Part shown: in pieces, positions 40,238 to 48,659 of the stretch
How positions within the stretch are numbered: the stretch's first letter is position 1
Layout of the letters: every line of letters begins with the position of its first letter
From: G958295645 sp965242735
Lineage (GTDB): Bacteria; Gemmatimonadota; Gemmatimonadetes; Longimicrobiales; Gaopeijiaceae
Direction: 5' to 3'
Length of the DNA: 64,000 bases
Assembly: GCA_965242735.1 (NCBI GenBank)
Contig: OZ251497.1
Coordinates: 2,604,001 to 2,668,000, forward strand
Made by a program: the position numbers and the translations under genes
Notes under the pieces: model-generated
What the model was told of the DNA's origin: nothing
The model's input: the letters and a program-made list of their open reading frames with translations, nothing else
Database searches by the model: none

Positions 40238-40887
40238 GTGGGCGCTTCTTGCTCCGGCGGAGACGCGTCCACGCCCTCCAGGCGACGAAGCCGTGCCGCG
40301 CCCTCCGGTCCGGACAGGAAGGACACCAGCCGCCGGGCGAGCGCAGGCGCATCGGTCGTCTCGCATTCCCAGACGACGAGGCAGTCCCACTTCATGTCGC
40401 GCAGGTCGGTCAAGTTCTTCCGGTCTCGAAGCACATTGCGCTGGAACTTGTCCTCCCAGTACGACTTGCGGGTGGCCGGCGTCGTGGTGCGCCGGCAGCC
40501 TTCGTGCCGATGCCAGAAGCAACCGTGCACGAAGATCGCCTTGTTGCGGCCGGGGAAGGAAATGTCCGGAGAACCGGGAAGGTCGCGGCGGTGCAACCGG
40601 TATCGATAGCCCAGCGCGTGGAGCAATCTGCGCACGGCCATTTCCGGCTTCGTGTCCTTCGACGAGATGCGCGCCATCAGGGCGCTTCGCTCGGGGCTCG
40701 GCGGAGGGTCGGCCGCCGGCCGGCTTCGGGCGTCGCCAGGGTCAGGCTCTCCGTCGCTCCGCTCGGGACTCGGCCGAGGGTCGGCGCGGCCCGTCGTGGT
40801 CTGGGCTCCGTCGCTTCGCTCGGGACTCGGCGGACGGTCGGCCGCCGGAGGCGATCCGGGGCGGGCAGGCCGCTTATCCGCCTCCAT
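40234..40887 (-). CDS. vsr: Very-short-patch mismatch endonuclease (Vsr) with repeat-built N-terminus
   Basis: The C-terminal 147 residues (from MARISSKDTKPE, ATG at 40677) are a complete Vsr: AVRRLLHALGYRYRLH, LPGSPDISFPGRNKAIFVHG with the catalytic Asp, and HGCFWHRHEGC for zinc. Vsr nicks T:G mismatches that arise by deamination of 5-methylcytosine, so a cytosine methylase is expected; none is in this window. Upstream of the core the frame stays open through Pro/Ser/Arg repeats (SPERSDG-type). I give the ATG at 40887, which overlaps the preceding gene by 14 bases and has AGGGG before it. The protein may instead start at 40677. Confidence 0.85.
   Translation of the reverse strand: MEADKRPARPGSPPAADRPPSPERSDGAQTTTGRADPRPSPERSDGEPDPGDARSRPAADPPPSPERSALMARISSKDTKPEMAVRRLLHALGYRYRLHRRDLPGSPDISFPGRNKAIFVHGCFWHRHEGCRRTTTPATRKSYWEDKFQRNVLRDRKNLTDLRDMKWDCLVVWECETTDAPALARRLVSFLSGPEGAARLRRLEGVDASPPEQEAPT
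40681..40848. repeat. Three copies of an approximately 39-base repeat at the vsr 5' end
   Basis: Copies lie at 40681-40719, 40752-40789 and 40809-40848, with core GCTCGGGACTCGGC. They are separated by unrelated GC-rich DNA and keep the vsr frame, encoding SPERS-containing segments. They sit between the functional Vsr core and the upstream gene, so this may be an intergenic repeat family that happens to be open. Confidence 0.8.
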
Positions 40888-41968
40888 CGCCCCTGATCTG
40901 GCGGTTCTTGAGAGCAAGTTCGACCAACAGGGCCTCCAGGCGGTCTTCGTATTCCCGCAGATCCATCTGATCCTTCGCGCGCCGCAACGCTTCGATGCGC
41001 GCTTCGATATCCGCCTTTTCGCCGAGAAGCTGGCGAAGCAAGGGGGTCATGTCCGTTCCTGCCGGCACGCCGCTTGCGCTGCCCGCCAGAAAGATGCGCC
41101 GGGCCAGCTGTCCGTCTTCGGCGTCCGCTCCCGGTTCTCGGCTGCCTTGGGCGTCGCCGTTGTCGTCCAAGACGGCATGTTCGGTCAAGAGCTGATTGTC
41201 GCCTTCGTATTCGCGCGCGACTTCCCGGGCGGCGTAGCCGAACGCCTCGAGAATCGAGACGCGCCCGTCCTTGTCGGCGTCGGCGCCCGTGCCGGCGAAC
41301 GCATCGGCAAAGTGGAGACCAAAGCGCGTGAAGTTGCGCTCTCTCCCCGTGCGCGTCGCTGTGATGACGGCGCGGTTGGGGGCGGAGAGCGCCTGCAGGA
41401 AGGGGCCGGACGCGCTGGCGGAATTGACGAAGACGACGGTCCTGTCGCTCAGCGGCTCCAAGAGCATGGCAAAGTCGTCGGGAGACAGATCGGGCCCCGG
41501 GAGATTGAACCGGGCCTCGCCGCCCCGAAACGTCCCGTGGCCAGCCAGGAAGACGATCACTTGGTCCGCCGGCGTCGTGACCAAAGCGACTTGTGCCAGC
41601 GCGGCCTGGATGTTGTCCGCCGTGGAGCGCGCGGCAATGCGCGTCGGGTCCAGATCGGGCGATGCGCTCAAGTACGCGATCCGTTCGGGCGGGATGCCGT
41701 ATTCTTCGGTCGCCGCGTCGGCGAATCGGCTGAGCCAAGCGTGAAACGCGTCGGCGTACTGCGGCTCGCCGCCGAGGCCGGCGATCAGCAGAAGATGGGT
41801 GTCCTGCGCGTACGCCGGAGCCGAGGCCGCGCCATGCGCAAGCACAACCGCCAGCGGCCAGACGGCGCGACGGCCGCCCCGCCGGCGAGAATGCCCCGAC
41901 CGCTCGCCCCCGGAGTGCGCCCCCGCCCGGGCAGCGCGACGGCGACCCCGCCACCGCCGCCCCTTCAC
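40874..41968 (-). CDS. Exported caspase-fold (peptidase C13-like) protein without the expected catalytic Cys
   Basis: This 364-residue protein has a basic N-terminus and a signal-like segment (VWPLAVVLAHGAASAPAYA). The core resembles clan CD peptidases: VIVFLAGHGTF supplies the His-Gly of the dyad. The strand that should end D-x-C-x-S-G reads VVFVNSASASGPF, with Ala/Ser instead of Cys. A late block (RTGRERNFTRFGLHFADAF, DKDGRVSILEAF) and a C-terminal coiled coil (KADIEARIEALRRAKDQM) follow. So it is probably a pseudo-peptidase, perhaps a binding or sensor protein. It overlaps the VWA gene by 4 bases (GTGA). Confidence 0.7.
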   Translation of the reverse strand: MKGRRWRGRRRAARAGAHSGGERSGHSRRRGGRRAVWPLAVVLAHGAASAPAYAQDTHLLLIAGLGGEPQYADAFHAWLSRFADAATEEYGIPPERIAYLSASPDLDPTRIAARSTADNIQAALAQVALVTTPADQVIVFLAGHGTFRGGEARFNLPGPDLSPDDFAMLLEPLSDRTVVFVNSASASGPFLQALSAPNRAVITATRTGRERNFTRFGLHFADAFAGTGADADKDGRVSILEAFGYAAREVAREYEGDNQLLTEHAVLDDNGDAQGSREPGADAEDGQLARRIFLAGSASGVPAGTDMTPLLRQLLGEKADIEARIEALRRAKDQMDLREYEDRLEALLVELALKNRQIRGDGGG

Positions 41969-44262
41969 GCCCAACCCCACTTGCGGCGAAACGCCCACTC
42001 GGCGGCCAAGAGTCCCGCCAGAAGCAGGAACAGCGCCGGCATGTCCCACAGGTCGCGTTCTTCCCGCACGGTGACCCCGCCGCCGACCACCGCCAGATCG
42101 CCGGGGAGCCGGTCTGCGGTGTCCTTGCCGTAGTAGCGCCCGCCCGTCTCGTCGGCCAACCGCTCCAAGAGAGTCCGGCGCTGGCGGGGATCGCGAAACT
42201 CGACCGTGCCGGGCGCCACGCGCACGCTCGTCGAGCTTGCGCCGAGAATCACGGAGTCCCGAGCCGCCTCGACGGCCACTTCGTAGACGCCCGCAGCCTC
42301 CGGCACGAACGTCGCCGCATACTTGCCGTCCTCGTCCAGCTGCCATTCCATCGGCCATGTCCGCAGGTCGCCGGCGGGCGTCGTCACGCGAGCCGTCACG
42401 CGGGCCCCGTTGACGGCCCCGAATCCTTCGTCGGCAACCGCCGCTTCGATCGTCACGGCCTCGCCGGGCTCCACGCTTGCGCTGCTTGGCGACGCCTCCA
42501 CTGCGTCGGGCGTCTCGGAGACCAGCCACCGAAGCAACTGGCTCCAAAAGGTCTCGTGGCTCTGGTCCTCCAGCGAGACCGTATGGTCCATCTGCCAGAG
42601 CCACGTGTCCTGCACGCCCAGGACGGCGGAGCGGCCCCTGCCGTAGCGCTGGTAGGCCATGACGATGCGGTCCGCCGGATCGCCGGGCCCGTCGACCACG
42701 CTGCCCTGCAAGAGTTCGGTCGCGCCGGGCTTGAGCCGCGTCAGCAAGTTGGTGGTGGACACCGCAGGCAGAGAGTCCCAGCGGGCCGCCGACGCCTCCG
42801 CGCTGTCCTCGATGCGCGTGGCCGGATGGCGCGCTCCCGCCGGCGTCGGAGCGACTTTGACGAAGACGAGGCGCTCCGTGGGCGACGCGCCGACTGGCTC
42901 GTCGAGCGTCACGGGCAGCACGTCTTCCAACGGCGTGCCGTCGTAGCCGCCCTCGGCGAACGAGCGCCGCCCGCCCAGCATGAGCAACATGCCGCCCCGC
43001 ACGCTCACGAAGTCGGCGATCATCTCCAGCTGGTCGTGCGTGAAGAAACCCGCCTCGACCGAGCCGAGAACGAGCGCCCGGTACTTGTAGAGCTCTTCGC
43101 GTTCGGAGGGGAACCCGCCCAGCAGCTCTAGCGCGTCGTCCAGGTTGCGCCGAAAGAACTTGTTCTCCGCCGTGCGCTGAAGGAGGACGACCTGAAGCTG
43201 CTCGTCGTGGCGCACGGCGCGGAGCATGAAGGCGACTTCATGACGCGGCTCGCCCTCGAAGTAGAGGATCTTCTCCGTGCGTTCGCGGACTTGCACCATG
43301 GCCCGCACCTCGTTGTTCTCCAGCACGCGCTCGCCCGGCAGCGAAGCGACCCGGAACGCGAGTTCGCGGGCGCCCGGAGTCTCCAGCTTCATGGCAAGCG
43401 GCGCCGAGACGGGCCGGCCGTCGTCCGGCAAGGTGACGTCCTCGCTGGCGACGATGCGGCCCATGTCCTCGGCCACCACCGACACGGTTCGGCCCCCGAA
43501 CCCAGGCCCGGAAAGCTGCACGCTGACCAGCAGCGACGACCCGGCCATCGCTCGATCCGGCACGTCGGCCCGCTCGATCTGCACGTCCGCTTCGACCTGC
43601 TCGTCGCCCAGGCCGACCGCAAAGACCGGCACCGAAGCGGCCCTCAGGGGCAGCAGCGCTTCGCCCAGCCGGTCTTCGCCGTTGTCTCCGCCGTCCGAGA
43701 CCACCACCAGTCCCGACAGCGGCACGCCCTGCATCTGCTGCGCCGCATGTTGCAGCGCGGCGCCGATGCGCGTGCGGCTGCCCGAGAAGTCGAACGCTTC
43801 CAGGCCCCCGTCCGCGCGCTGAACCGCGTCGGAGAACCGGAACCAGCGGACGGCGAAGCGATCGGCCAGCTCGGTCGCCAGCGCGCCTTCGGGGTCCAGC
43901 AGGCGGCGGGCCTGCTCGGCGCGGGACTCGCCGTCGGCGTCCTCGATGTTCATGCTCCGGGAGTCGTCCACCAGCACGGCGACGAAGTTGCGCTGCGGCA
44001 CCACGGTGGTCAGCACCAGGGCCGGCTGCATGACGGCCAGCGCCACCAACAGCAGGGCCGCCGCCCGAAGTCCCACCAAGACGCCTCGCCGAGCGGGACC
44101 GATCCGAGCCTGGGCGCGCCCATAGGTGAACAGGGCGGCGGCCGCCAGCACGCTTGCCGCCAAGACCACCGCCCCGGCGGGCCACGGCGAAAGAAAGGCG
44201 AACTCGCCCTCTTCGAACAGGACGGGCCGGTGCTTGAACAGGAACTCGAAGAGCCCGGTCAA
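41965..44262 (-). CDS. VWA-domain membrane protein with glutamine-amidotransferase-like region
   Basis: This 765-residue protein has two N-terminal membrane segments (VVLAASVLAAAALFTYG; VLVGLRAAALLLVALAVMQPAL). A VWA domain follows with D-x-S-x-S (AVLVDDSRSMNIED), then an Ig-like stretch. A class I amidotransferase-like domain without an evident Cys-His-Glu triad comes next (FVSVRGGMLLMLGGRRSFAEGG). The C-terminus has one more membrane span. It is the partner-type VWA protein of Bat clusters. The start is TTG, 4 bases after the upstream DUF4159 stop; no ATG is available nearby. It is followed with a 4-base overlap by the caspase-fold gene. Confidence 0.82.
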   Translation of the reverse strand: MTGLFEFLFKHRPVLFEEGEFAFLSPWPAGAVVLAASVLAAAALFTYGRAQARIGPARRGVLVGLRAAALLLVALAVMQPALVLTTVVPQRNFVAVLVDDSRSMNIEDADGESRAEQARRLLDPEGALATELADRFAVRWFRFSDAVQRADGGLEAFDFSGSRTRIGAALQHAAQQMQGVPLSGLVVVSDGGDNGEDRLGEALLPLRAASVPVFAVGLGDEQVEADVQIERADVPDRAMAGSSLLVSVQLSGPGFGGRTVSVVAEDMGRIVASEDVTLPDDGRPVSAPLAMKLETPGARELAFRVASLPGERVLENNEVRAMVQVRERTEKILYFEGEPRHEVAFMLRAVRHDEQLQVVLLQRTAENKFFRRNLDDALELLGGFPSEREELYKYRALVLGSVEAGFFTHDQLEMIADFVSVRGGMLLMLGGRRSFAEGGYDGTPLEDVLPVTLDEPVGASPTERLVFVKVAPTPAGARHPATRIEDSAEASAARWDSLPAVSTTNLLTRLKPGATELLQGSVVDGPGDPADRIVMAYQRYGRGRSAVLGVQDTWLWQMDHTVSLEDQSHETFWSQLLRWLVSETPDAVEASPSSASVEPGEAVTIEAAVADEGFGAVNGARVTARVTTPAGDLRTWPMEWQLDEDGKYAATFVPEAAGVYEVAVEAARDSVILGASSTSVRVAPGTVEFRDPRQRRTLLERLADETGGRYYGKDTADRLPGDLAVVGGGVTVREERDLWDMPALFLLLAGLLAAEWAFRRKWGWA

Positions 44263-44266
44263 CGGC

Positions 44267-45265
44267 TCAGTGGCTCATGGCGTACACGATCATGTTGACG
44301 CCCATCTGGTACGCGAAGGTCGAGTACTGCAGCGGATAGTCCGGCTGTTCCGCCCACTCCCAGGCGTCGCCCAGGTCGGTGTTCCAGTTGATGATGACCA
44401 TCAGCCGCCCCTCCTCGTCCAGGATGCCGCGCACGTACGGCACGTAGCCGTCGCGCTCGCTGGTGCGGCCGCCCCAATAGCGTCCGTAGGCGGGCACCTG
44501 AAGGATCTCGTCGATGTCGTAGAAGGTGCTGAAGACGGGGTGGTCGAGGTCCAGGTCGACGATGGGCAGGAGCGGGAAGACTTTGCGCATCTCGTGCTCG
44601 AACTGCAACCACTGGTTCGTGCCCCAGAAGTCGTCGATGACGAGAAAGCCGCCGGCGCGCAGGTACGTGCGCAGTCCTTCGATCTCGGGCGGCGAAAGCG
44701 CCATGTAGCCGACCTCCAGCGCGTACAGGAAGGGATAGCGGCGCAGTCGCTCGTCGGTGAGCAGCACGGCGTTCTCGTACGCGAAGGCGTCCAGGTTGGT
44801 GAGCCGGCGCAACACGGTGAGGAACTGCCGGTCGGCCTTGGGATAGTCGGTCGCCCACGCGCCCCGCCGCCCGTATCCGCGAAACGACGAGTAGGCGGCC
44901 CGCGTGAAGTAGAACTCGTGCCACTCGGGAGGCGGCCGCTGGGGGGAGATCAGGGGCGCGTCGGGCGGGCGGGCGGCGAGCGGCGGATTCGAACGAAGGA
45001 CGGCGGACGCGGCAGGCGGCCGGGAACCAGCGGGCGGAGCGACGAGGGACGGCCGGTCCAGCCGAGCCAGTCCCCGCTCCAGCGATTCGCGATCGGGTGC
45101 CATCCACACGGCGTCGGCACCCGTTCGGCTGGCAACGACGCGGGCCGCACTGCTGGAGCGATCCGCCTCTTCACCGGCTTGCGCGAAGAACAGTGCGGCC
45201 AACCCGGCCAGGGCCGCGCCCGCAACAGCCGCCGCCGAGAACCGCCTCAACCCTGGACCTGCCAC
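44267..45265 (-). CDS. DUF4159 exported protein (copy 1)
   Basis: This 332-residue protein starts at a GTG with GGAGGTG six bases before it, the best ribosome-binding site in the cluster, so this is probably the first gene of the long operon. A membrane or signal segment (FSAAAVAGAALAGLAALFFA) is followed by the DUF4159 domain: WATDYPKADRQFLTVLRRL, GGFLVIDDFWGTNQW, VIINWNTDLGDAWEW. Compared with copy 2 it carries a longer linker of about 100 residues. The gene begins about 190 bases from the tRNA-Ile gene. Confidence 0.85.
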   Translation of the reverse strand: MAGPGLRRFSAAAVAGAALAGLAALFFAQAGEEADRSSSAARVVASRTGADAVWMAPDRESLERGLARLDRPSLVAPPAGSRPPAASAVLRSNPPLAARPPDAPLISPQRPPPEWHEFYFTRAAYSSFRGYGRRGAWATDYPKADRQFLTVLRRLTNLDAFAYENAVLLTDERLRRYPFLYALEVGYMALSPPEIEGLRTYLRAGGFLVIDDFWGTNQWLQFEHEMRKVFPLLPIVDLDLDHPVFSTFYDIDEILQVPAYGRYWGGRTSERDGYVPYVRGILDEEGRLMVIINWNTDLGDAWEWAEQPDYPLQYSTFAYQMGVNMIVYAMSH

Positions 45266-45453
45266 GTCCCACCTCCGTCGGCTCGGCTGCGACGTGCCCG
45301 GACAACGCGAACGCACGCGCCGGGCGGCGACGCTCGTTGCGATCCGTCCAGCCCGCGCACCGCCGAACTCCGGCGCCCGGCAACCACCCGAACGCCAACC
45401 GCTCCGACCGGACAGCTCGGCCGAAGCCGCGCACACCCGCCGCGACCCGGCCA

Positions 45454-45527
<74 letters not shown>

Positions 45528-45536
45528 CTCGTCCCA

Positions 45537-45565
45537 GGCCCCGAACCTACCCAAACGGCGGGGCC
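45537..45565 (-). terminator. Possible hairpin downstream of the LVIVD gene
   Basis: A 7-base perfect stem (GGCCCCG and CGGGGCC) with a 15-base loop lies between the LVIVD gene stop and the tRNA gene. No T-run follows, so it would be a weak or factor-dependent terminator at best. Confidence 0.3.
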
Positions 45566-45597
45566 GGTTCAAGGCCACGGGACTCGGGGGCCCTCGC

Positions 45598-47673
45598 CTA
45601 TTCGTCCGCCAGCCGCCGAATCGCGTCCGCCAGCTTGGCCAGCTTGTCCGGATCGCTCGATGCGGCCCCGGCGGCGGCCAGCCGGTCCGCGAGCGTCCGC
45701 AACGCCGACGCCCGCTCCGAACCCGACTGCGCCTCCGCATCGTTCAGCGCCCGGCGCAGGCGGGCGATCCGCTCCGGCGCCAGTCCCTCCGAACGCTCCA
45801 GCTGGTCCAGGTAGGCCCGAGCGAGCGCGAAGGTCGCAGGCCATTCGAAGATGGGCTGGCCCTGCGAATTCAGCTGGTCGAGGCGCACCGAATTGGCGGC
45901 GTCGATCTCGTTCTGCGTCAGAAAGGCGCTCGGCTTCAGGGCCAGGACGTCGAGGCCGCGGGCGATCTCGGAACTCACCAGAAAGCCGTTGTACCAGTAG
46001 ACGGACCAGCTGCCGCCGGACAGCATCTCTTCGCCGCTCACCGGCCCGCGGTCGAAGTACCCGATCTCCACCGGGTTGGCGGGATCGGTCCAGTCCAGCA
46101 TGGAGAGTCCGCCCTGGTACCAAGCCTGGATCATGATGTCGCGGCCGGGCACCGGAATGAGCGAGCCGTTGTGCGCGACGCAGTTTTCCTGGCTGGTCTG
46201 GACGGCCGGCAGCTTGTAGTAGCTCTGGAAGTCCATCTCGCCGTCTTCGATGGTGAAGATGGCGTTGGCGCCCCACTCCATGGGATCGCCCGCCCTGCAC
46301 TTCGGGCCTCCGCCGCCGCCCCACTCGTCGGTGAAGAGAATGGCGGTGCCGTCGTTGTTGAAGGTGGCCGAGTGCCAGTACGAGAAGTTGGAGTCGGCCA
46401 CCGCCGCCAGCCGCTGCGGGTTGGCCGGGTCGGCAATGTCCAAGAGCAGGCCGTAGCCCTCGCAGGCCCCGCCCGCCAAGCCGATCGCCGGATAGACCGT
46501 GATGTCGTGGCACTGCGTGGGCCCCGGAGCGGGAACGTCGGCGGCCTCGTCCGAAGAGGCCGCCTGCATCGCGGCCATGGCCTCGAAGCGCTGGCGCAGG
46601 GCCGCGCTGTCGGCCGCCGTCGGCGCGCCTTCGCCTCCTCGTTGCGCGACGATGTCGTCCAGCGCGTCCGCGACGTACCTGTCGGGCACCACAGCCGTCT
46701 CGCCGCCGAATTCGACGACGAATGCGCCTCGCTCGCGCGCTTCCTCCACCTCCCTCATGTCGGCCGCCGAGGAACCGTGCCTGGGCGGCGCGACCAGGTC
46801 CTCGAAGATGCGCGGCGAACTCACGATGGCCGCCTCCGCCGGGTTGGCCAGCGGCACGCGGATCACCTCGATCCGGAAGAGCGCGGAGTTGGGATCCTCG
46901 AACGGCATGGCCTCCGAGCAGCCCGCCAGCTCTTCGGCAGGACGCACCGGAGCCGAGCCCGACACGTAGATGTACACGTTGTCGTCGTCGCCCGGATGCT
47001 TGAGCACCGTGTGCGTGTGGGAGCCCCGGCACGTCTGGACGTTCGCGACGTACTCGGGCTCGGCGATGTTGGAGATGTCGAAGATGCGGATGCCGCGCAA
47101 GCGGTGGTGGCTGACAGCCTCGCGGACGTTCCCGACGCCGCAGTCCAGCCTGCCGCTCAAGCCTTCGCCCGAGACGAACAGCAGGTTCTCGTACACCGAG
47201 ACGTCGCTCTGGGACGCCGGGCACACGTAGGTGACGACCGACGCCGGGCGCGCCGGATCGGAAATGTCCCACACCTGGACGCCGTCGTAGTTGCCCTGAA
47301 TGGCGTAGTTGCCGGTGAACGCCAAGTCCGAGTTGGTGCTGCCGACGAACGGCTCTTCGGGCGGCGTGGCGGACACCAAGCGGAGGTTCCAGATCGCCTC
47401 GCCCGCGTCGAACATGCCGGGCGCCAAGCCCTCGCGCGCGTCGCCGGTCGCGGTCCTGTCGTGGCCGGGCGCTGGCGGGGGTGGCGGCATTTCCGGAGCT
47501 GCTGGCGCGGCCATCGGCTCGGCCGCGGCGGCAGGCTGGAGCGGGGTCGCCGGCACGGGCGCGCCGCCCCCGGAACCCGACGCGCAGGCGGCCAAGAACG
47601 CGCACGCAAAGGCGGTGAAGAGGAAAGCGCCTGCACGCAGGCGCAACGTCGGCAAAATCGAACTCGGGGTCAT
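45598..47673 (-). CDS. LVIVD-repeat lipoprotein
   Basis: This 691-residue lipoprotein (TAFACAFLAACASG; Cys of LAAC) has an Ala/Pro-rich linker and then LVIVD-type propeller repeats: VGSTNSDLAFTGNYAIQGNYDGVQVWDIS, VSVYENLLFVSGEG, GIRIFDISNIAEPEYVANVQTC, GGLSMLDWTDPANPVEIGYF. Paired cysteines in the repeats (YVCP, LDCG, QTCRG, TQCHD) suggest disulfides outside the cytoplasm. The C-terminal 100 residues are helical. AAGGAG precedes the ATG at good spacing, and the ATG overlaps the DUF305 stop by 4 bases. Ligand unknown. Confidence 0.82.
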   Translation of the reverse strand: MTPSSILPTLRLRAGAFLFTAFACAFLAACASGSGGGAPVPATPLQPAAAAEPMAAPAAPEMPPPPPAPGHDRTATGDAREGLAPGMFDAGEAIWNLRLVSATPPEEPFVGSTNSDLAFTGNYAIQGNYDGVQVWDISDPARPASVVTYVCPASQSDVSVYENLLFVSGEGLSGRLDCGVGNVREAVSHHRLRGIRIFDISNIAEPEYVANVQTCRGSHTHTVLKHPGDDDNVYIYVSGSAPVRPAEELAGCSEAMPFEDPNSALFRIEVIRVPLANPAEAAIVSSPRIFEDLVAPPRHGSSAADMREVEEARERGAFVVEFGGETAVVPDRYVADALDDIVAQRGGEGAPTAADSAALRQRFEAMAAMQAASSDEAADVPAPGPTQCHDITVYPAIGLAGGACEGYGLLLDIADPANPQRLAAVADSNFSYWHSATFNNDGTAILFTDEWGGGGGPKCRAGDPMEWGANAIFTIEDGEMDFQSYYKLPAVQTSQENCVAHNGSLIPVPGRDIMIQAWYQGGLSMLDWTDPANPVEIGYFDRGPVSGEEMLSGGSWSVYWYNGFLVSSEIARGLDVLALKPSAFLTQNEIDAANSVRLDQLNSQGQPIFEWPATFALARAYLDQLERSEGLAPERIARLRRALNDAEAQSGSERASALRTLADRLAAAGAASSDPDKLAKLADAIRRLADE

Positions 47674-48419
47674 TGCAGAACTCCTTGGGGGGATGCGGCG
47701 TCGGGACGACCCGCGGTATTGGAAGCCATCTCGGCGAGCATCGACTCCATGCGCGCGATCTCGGTGGCCTGGTCCACGCGAATGTCCGACGCGACCTTGA
47801 ACACGAAGTCGGTCTGGGCCGCGCCGTCGGTCGCGAAGAGGTCCAGGACCATGGAGACGGCGCCTTTGTGGTGGATGATCATGTACTCGAGGAAGAGGCG
47901 GTCGAACGCTTCTCCGGTGGCCCGGCGCAGCTGGTCGATCTGATCCGGGCTCAGCATGCCGGGCATGTGCATGGCGTGCGCTGGGCCTCGGATCGTCAGC
48001 TCGCCGTCCTCGATCTGGAACTCCGGCGCCGGCAGCCCGCGCTCCTCCAGCCAGCGCCGCATGAGCGCGATCTCGTCCCGCTGCGCGTTGATGATCCGCG
48101 CGCAAAGGGTCTGAATCGTCCGGCTGGCCCCGTTGCCAGGCGCGAACCCCGCCATCAGCAGGGCCTGCGCGTGATGGCTGATCATGCCGGTCATGAAGTG
48201 CACGTCGGCGTCGTGGAAGACGCCGCGCAGGCTGTCGGCACGCGCCTCGTAGAGCGCCTCGAGAGCCGCCGCCCGCTCCGCGCTGGGGCGGACCGGGGCC
48301 GGATCCGCGACGCTCGGACCGGACGGACCCGGCACGGCGCCGGCCCGCGAAGGACCGCTGGAGGAGCACCCGGACGCGACCATCGCCAAGACGGCCGCGC
48401 CGGCAAGAACGAGCTTCAT
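47670..48419 (-). CDS. DUF305 lipoprotein
   Basis: This 249-residue lipoprotein (VLAGAAVLAMVASGC) contains the two DUF305 His-rich signatures: FMTGMISHHAQALLMAG and FLEYMIIHHKGAVSMV, with MHMPGM between them. DUF305 proteins are ferritin-like four-helix bundles, many of them copper- or metal-associated. It is translationally coupled to the LVIVD lipoprotein downstream, which suggests the two function together on the cell surface or in the periplasm. Metal identity cannot be read from sequence. Confidence 0.88.
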   Translation of the reverse strand: MKLVLAGAAVLAMVASGCSSSGPSRAGAVPGPSGPSVADPAPVRPSAERAAALEALYEARADSLRGVFHDADVHFMTGMISHHAQALLMAGFAPGNGASRTIQTLCARIINAQRDEIALMRRWLEERGLPAPEFQIEDGELTIRGPAHAMHMPGMLSPDQIDQLRRATGEAFDRLFLEYMIIHHKGAVSMVLDLFATDGAAQTDFVFKVASDIRVDQATEIARMESMLAEMASNTAGRPDAASPQGVLQ

Positions 48420-48659
48420 GGGAGCAATCTAACGCATCGGCGCGTTTCGCCAAGCGGGCGTGGGCGGCCGCGATGTCGTGCCCGATCGCGGCGACGCCGG
48501 CGAAGGCCCTCGGCCGACGAGGGGTGTCCGAGCACCCAAGTGCGAGCCTGCCGAACTCCGGCGTCCCGCGACCCACCGGTTGCCTCAAACGCCGGTCGCG
48601 CGCTCCCCGAGTCAGGCGCCGCCCGAGGCTCAATACGACGCCACGCGCACGGCAGGCGA

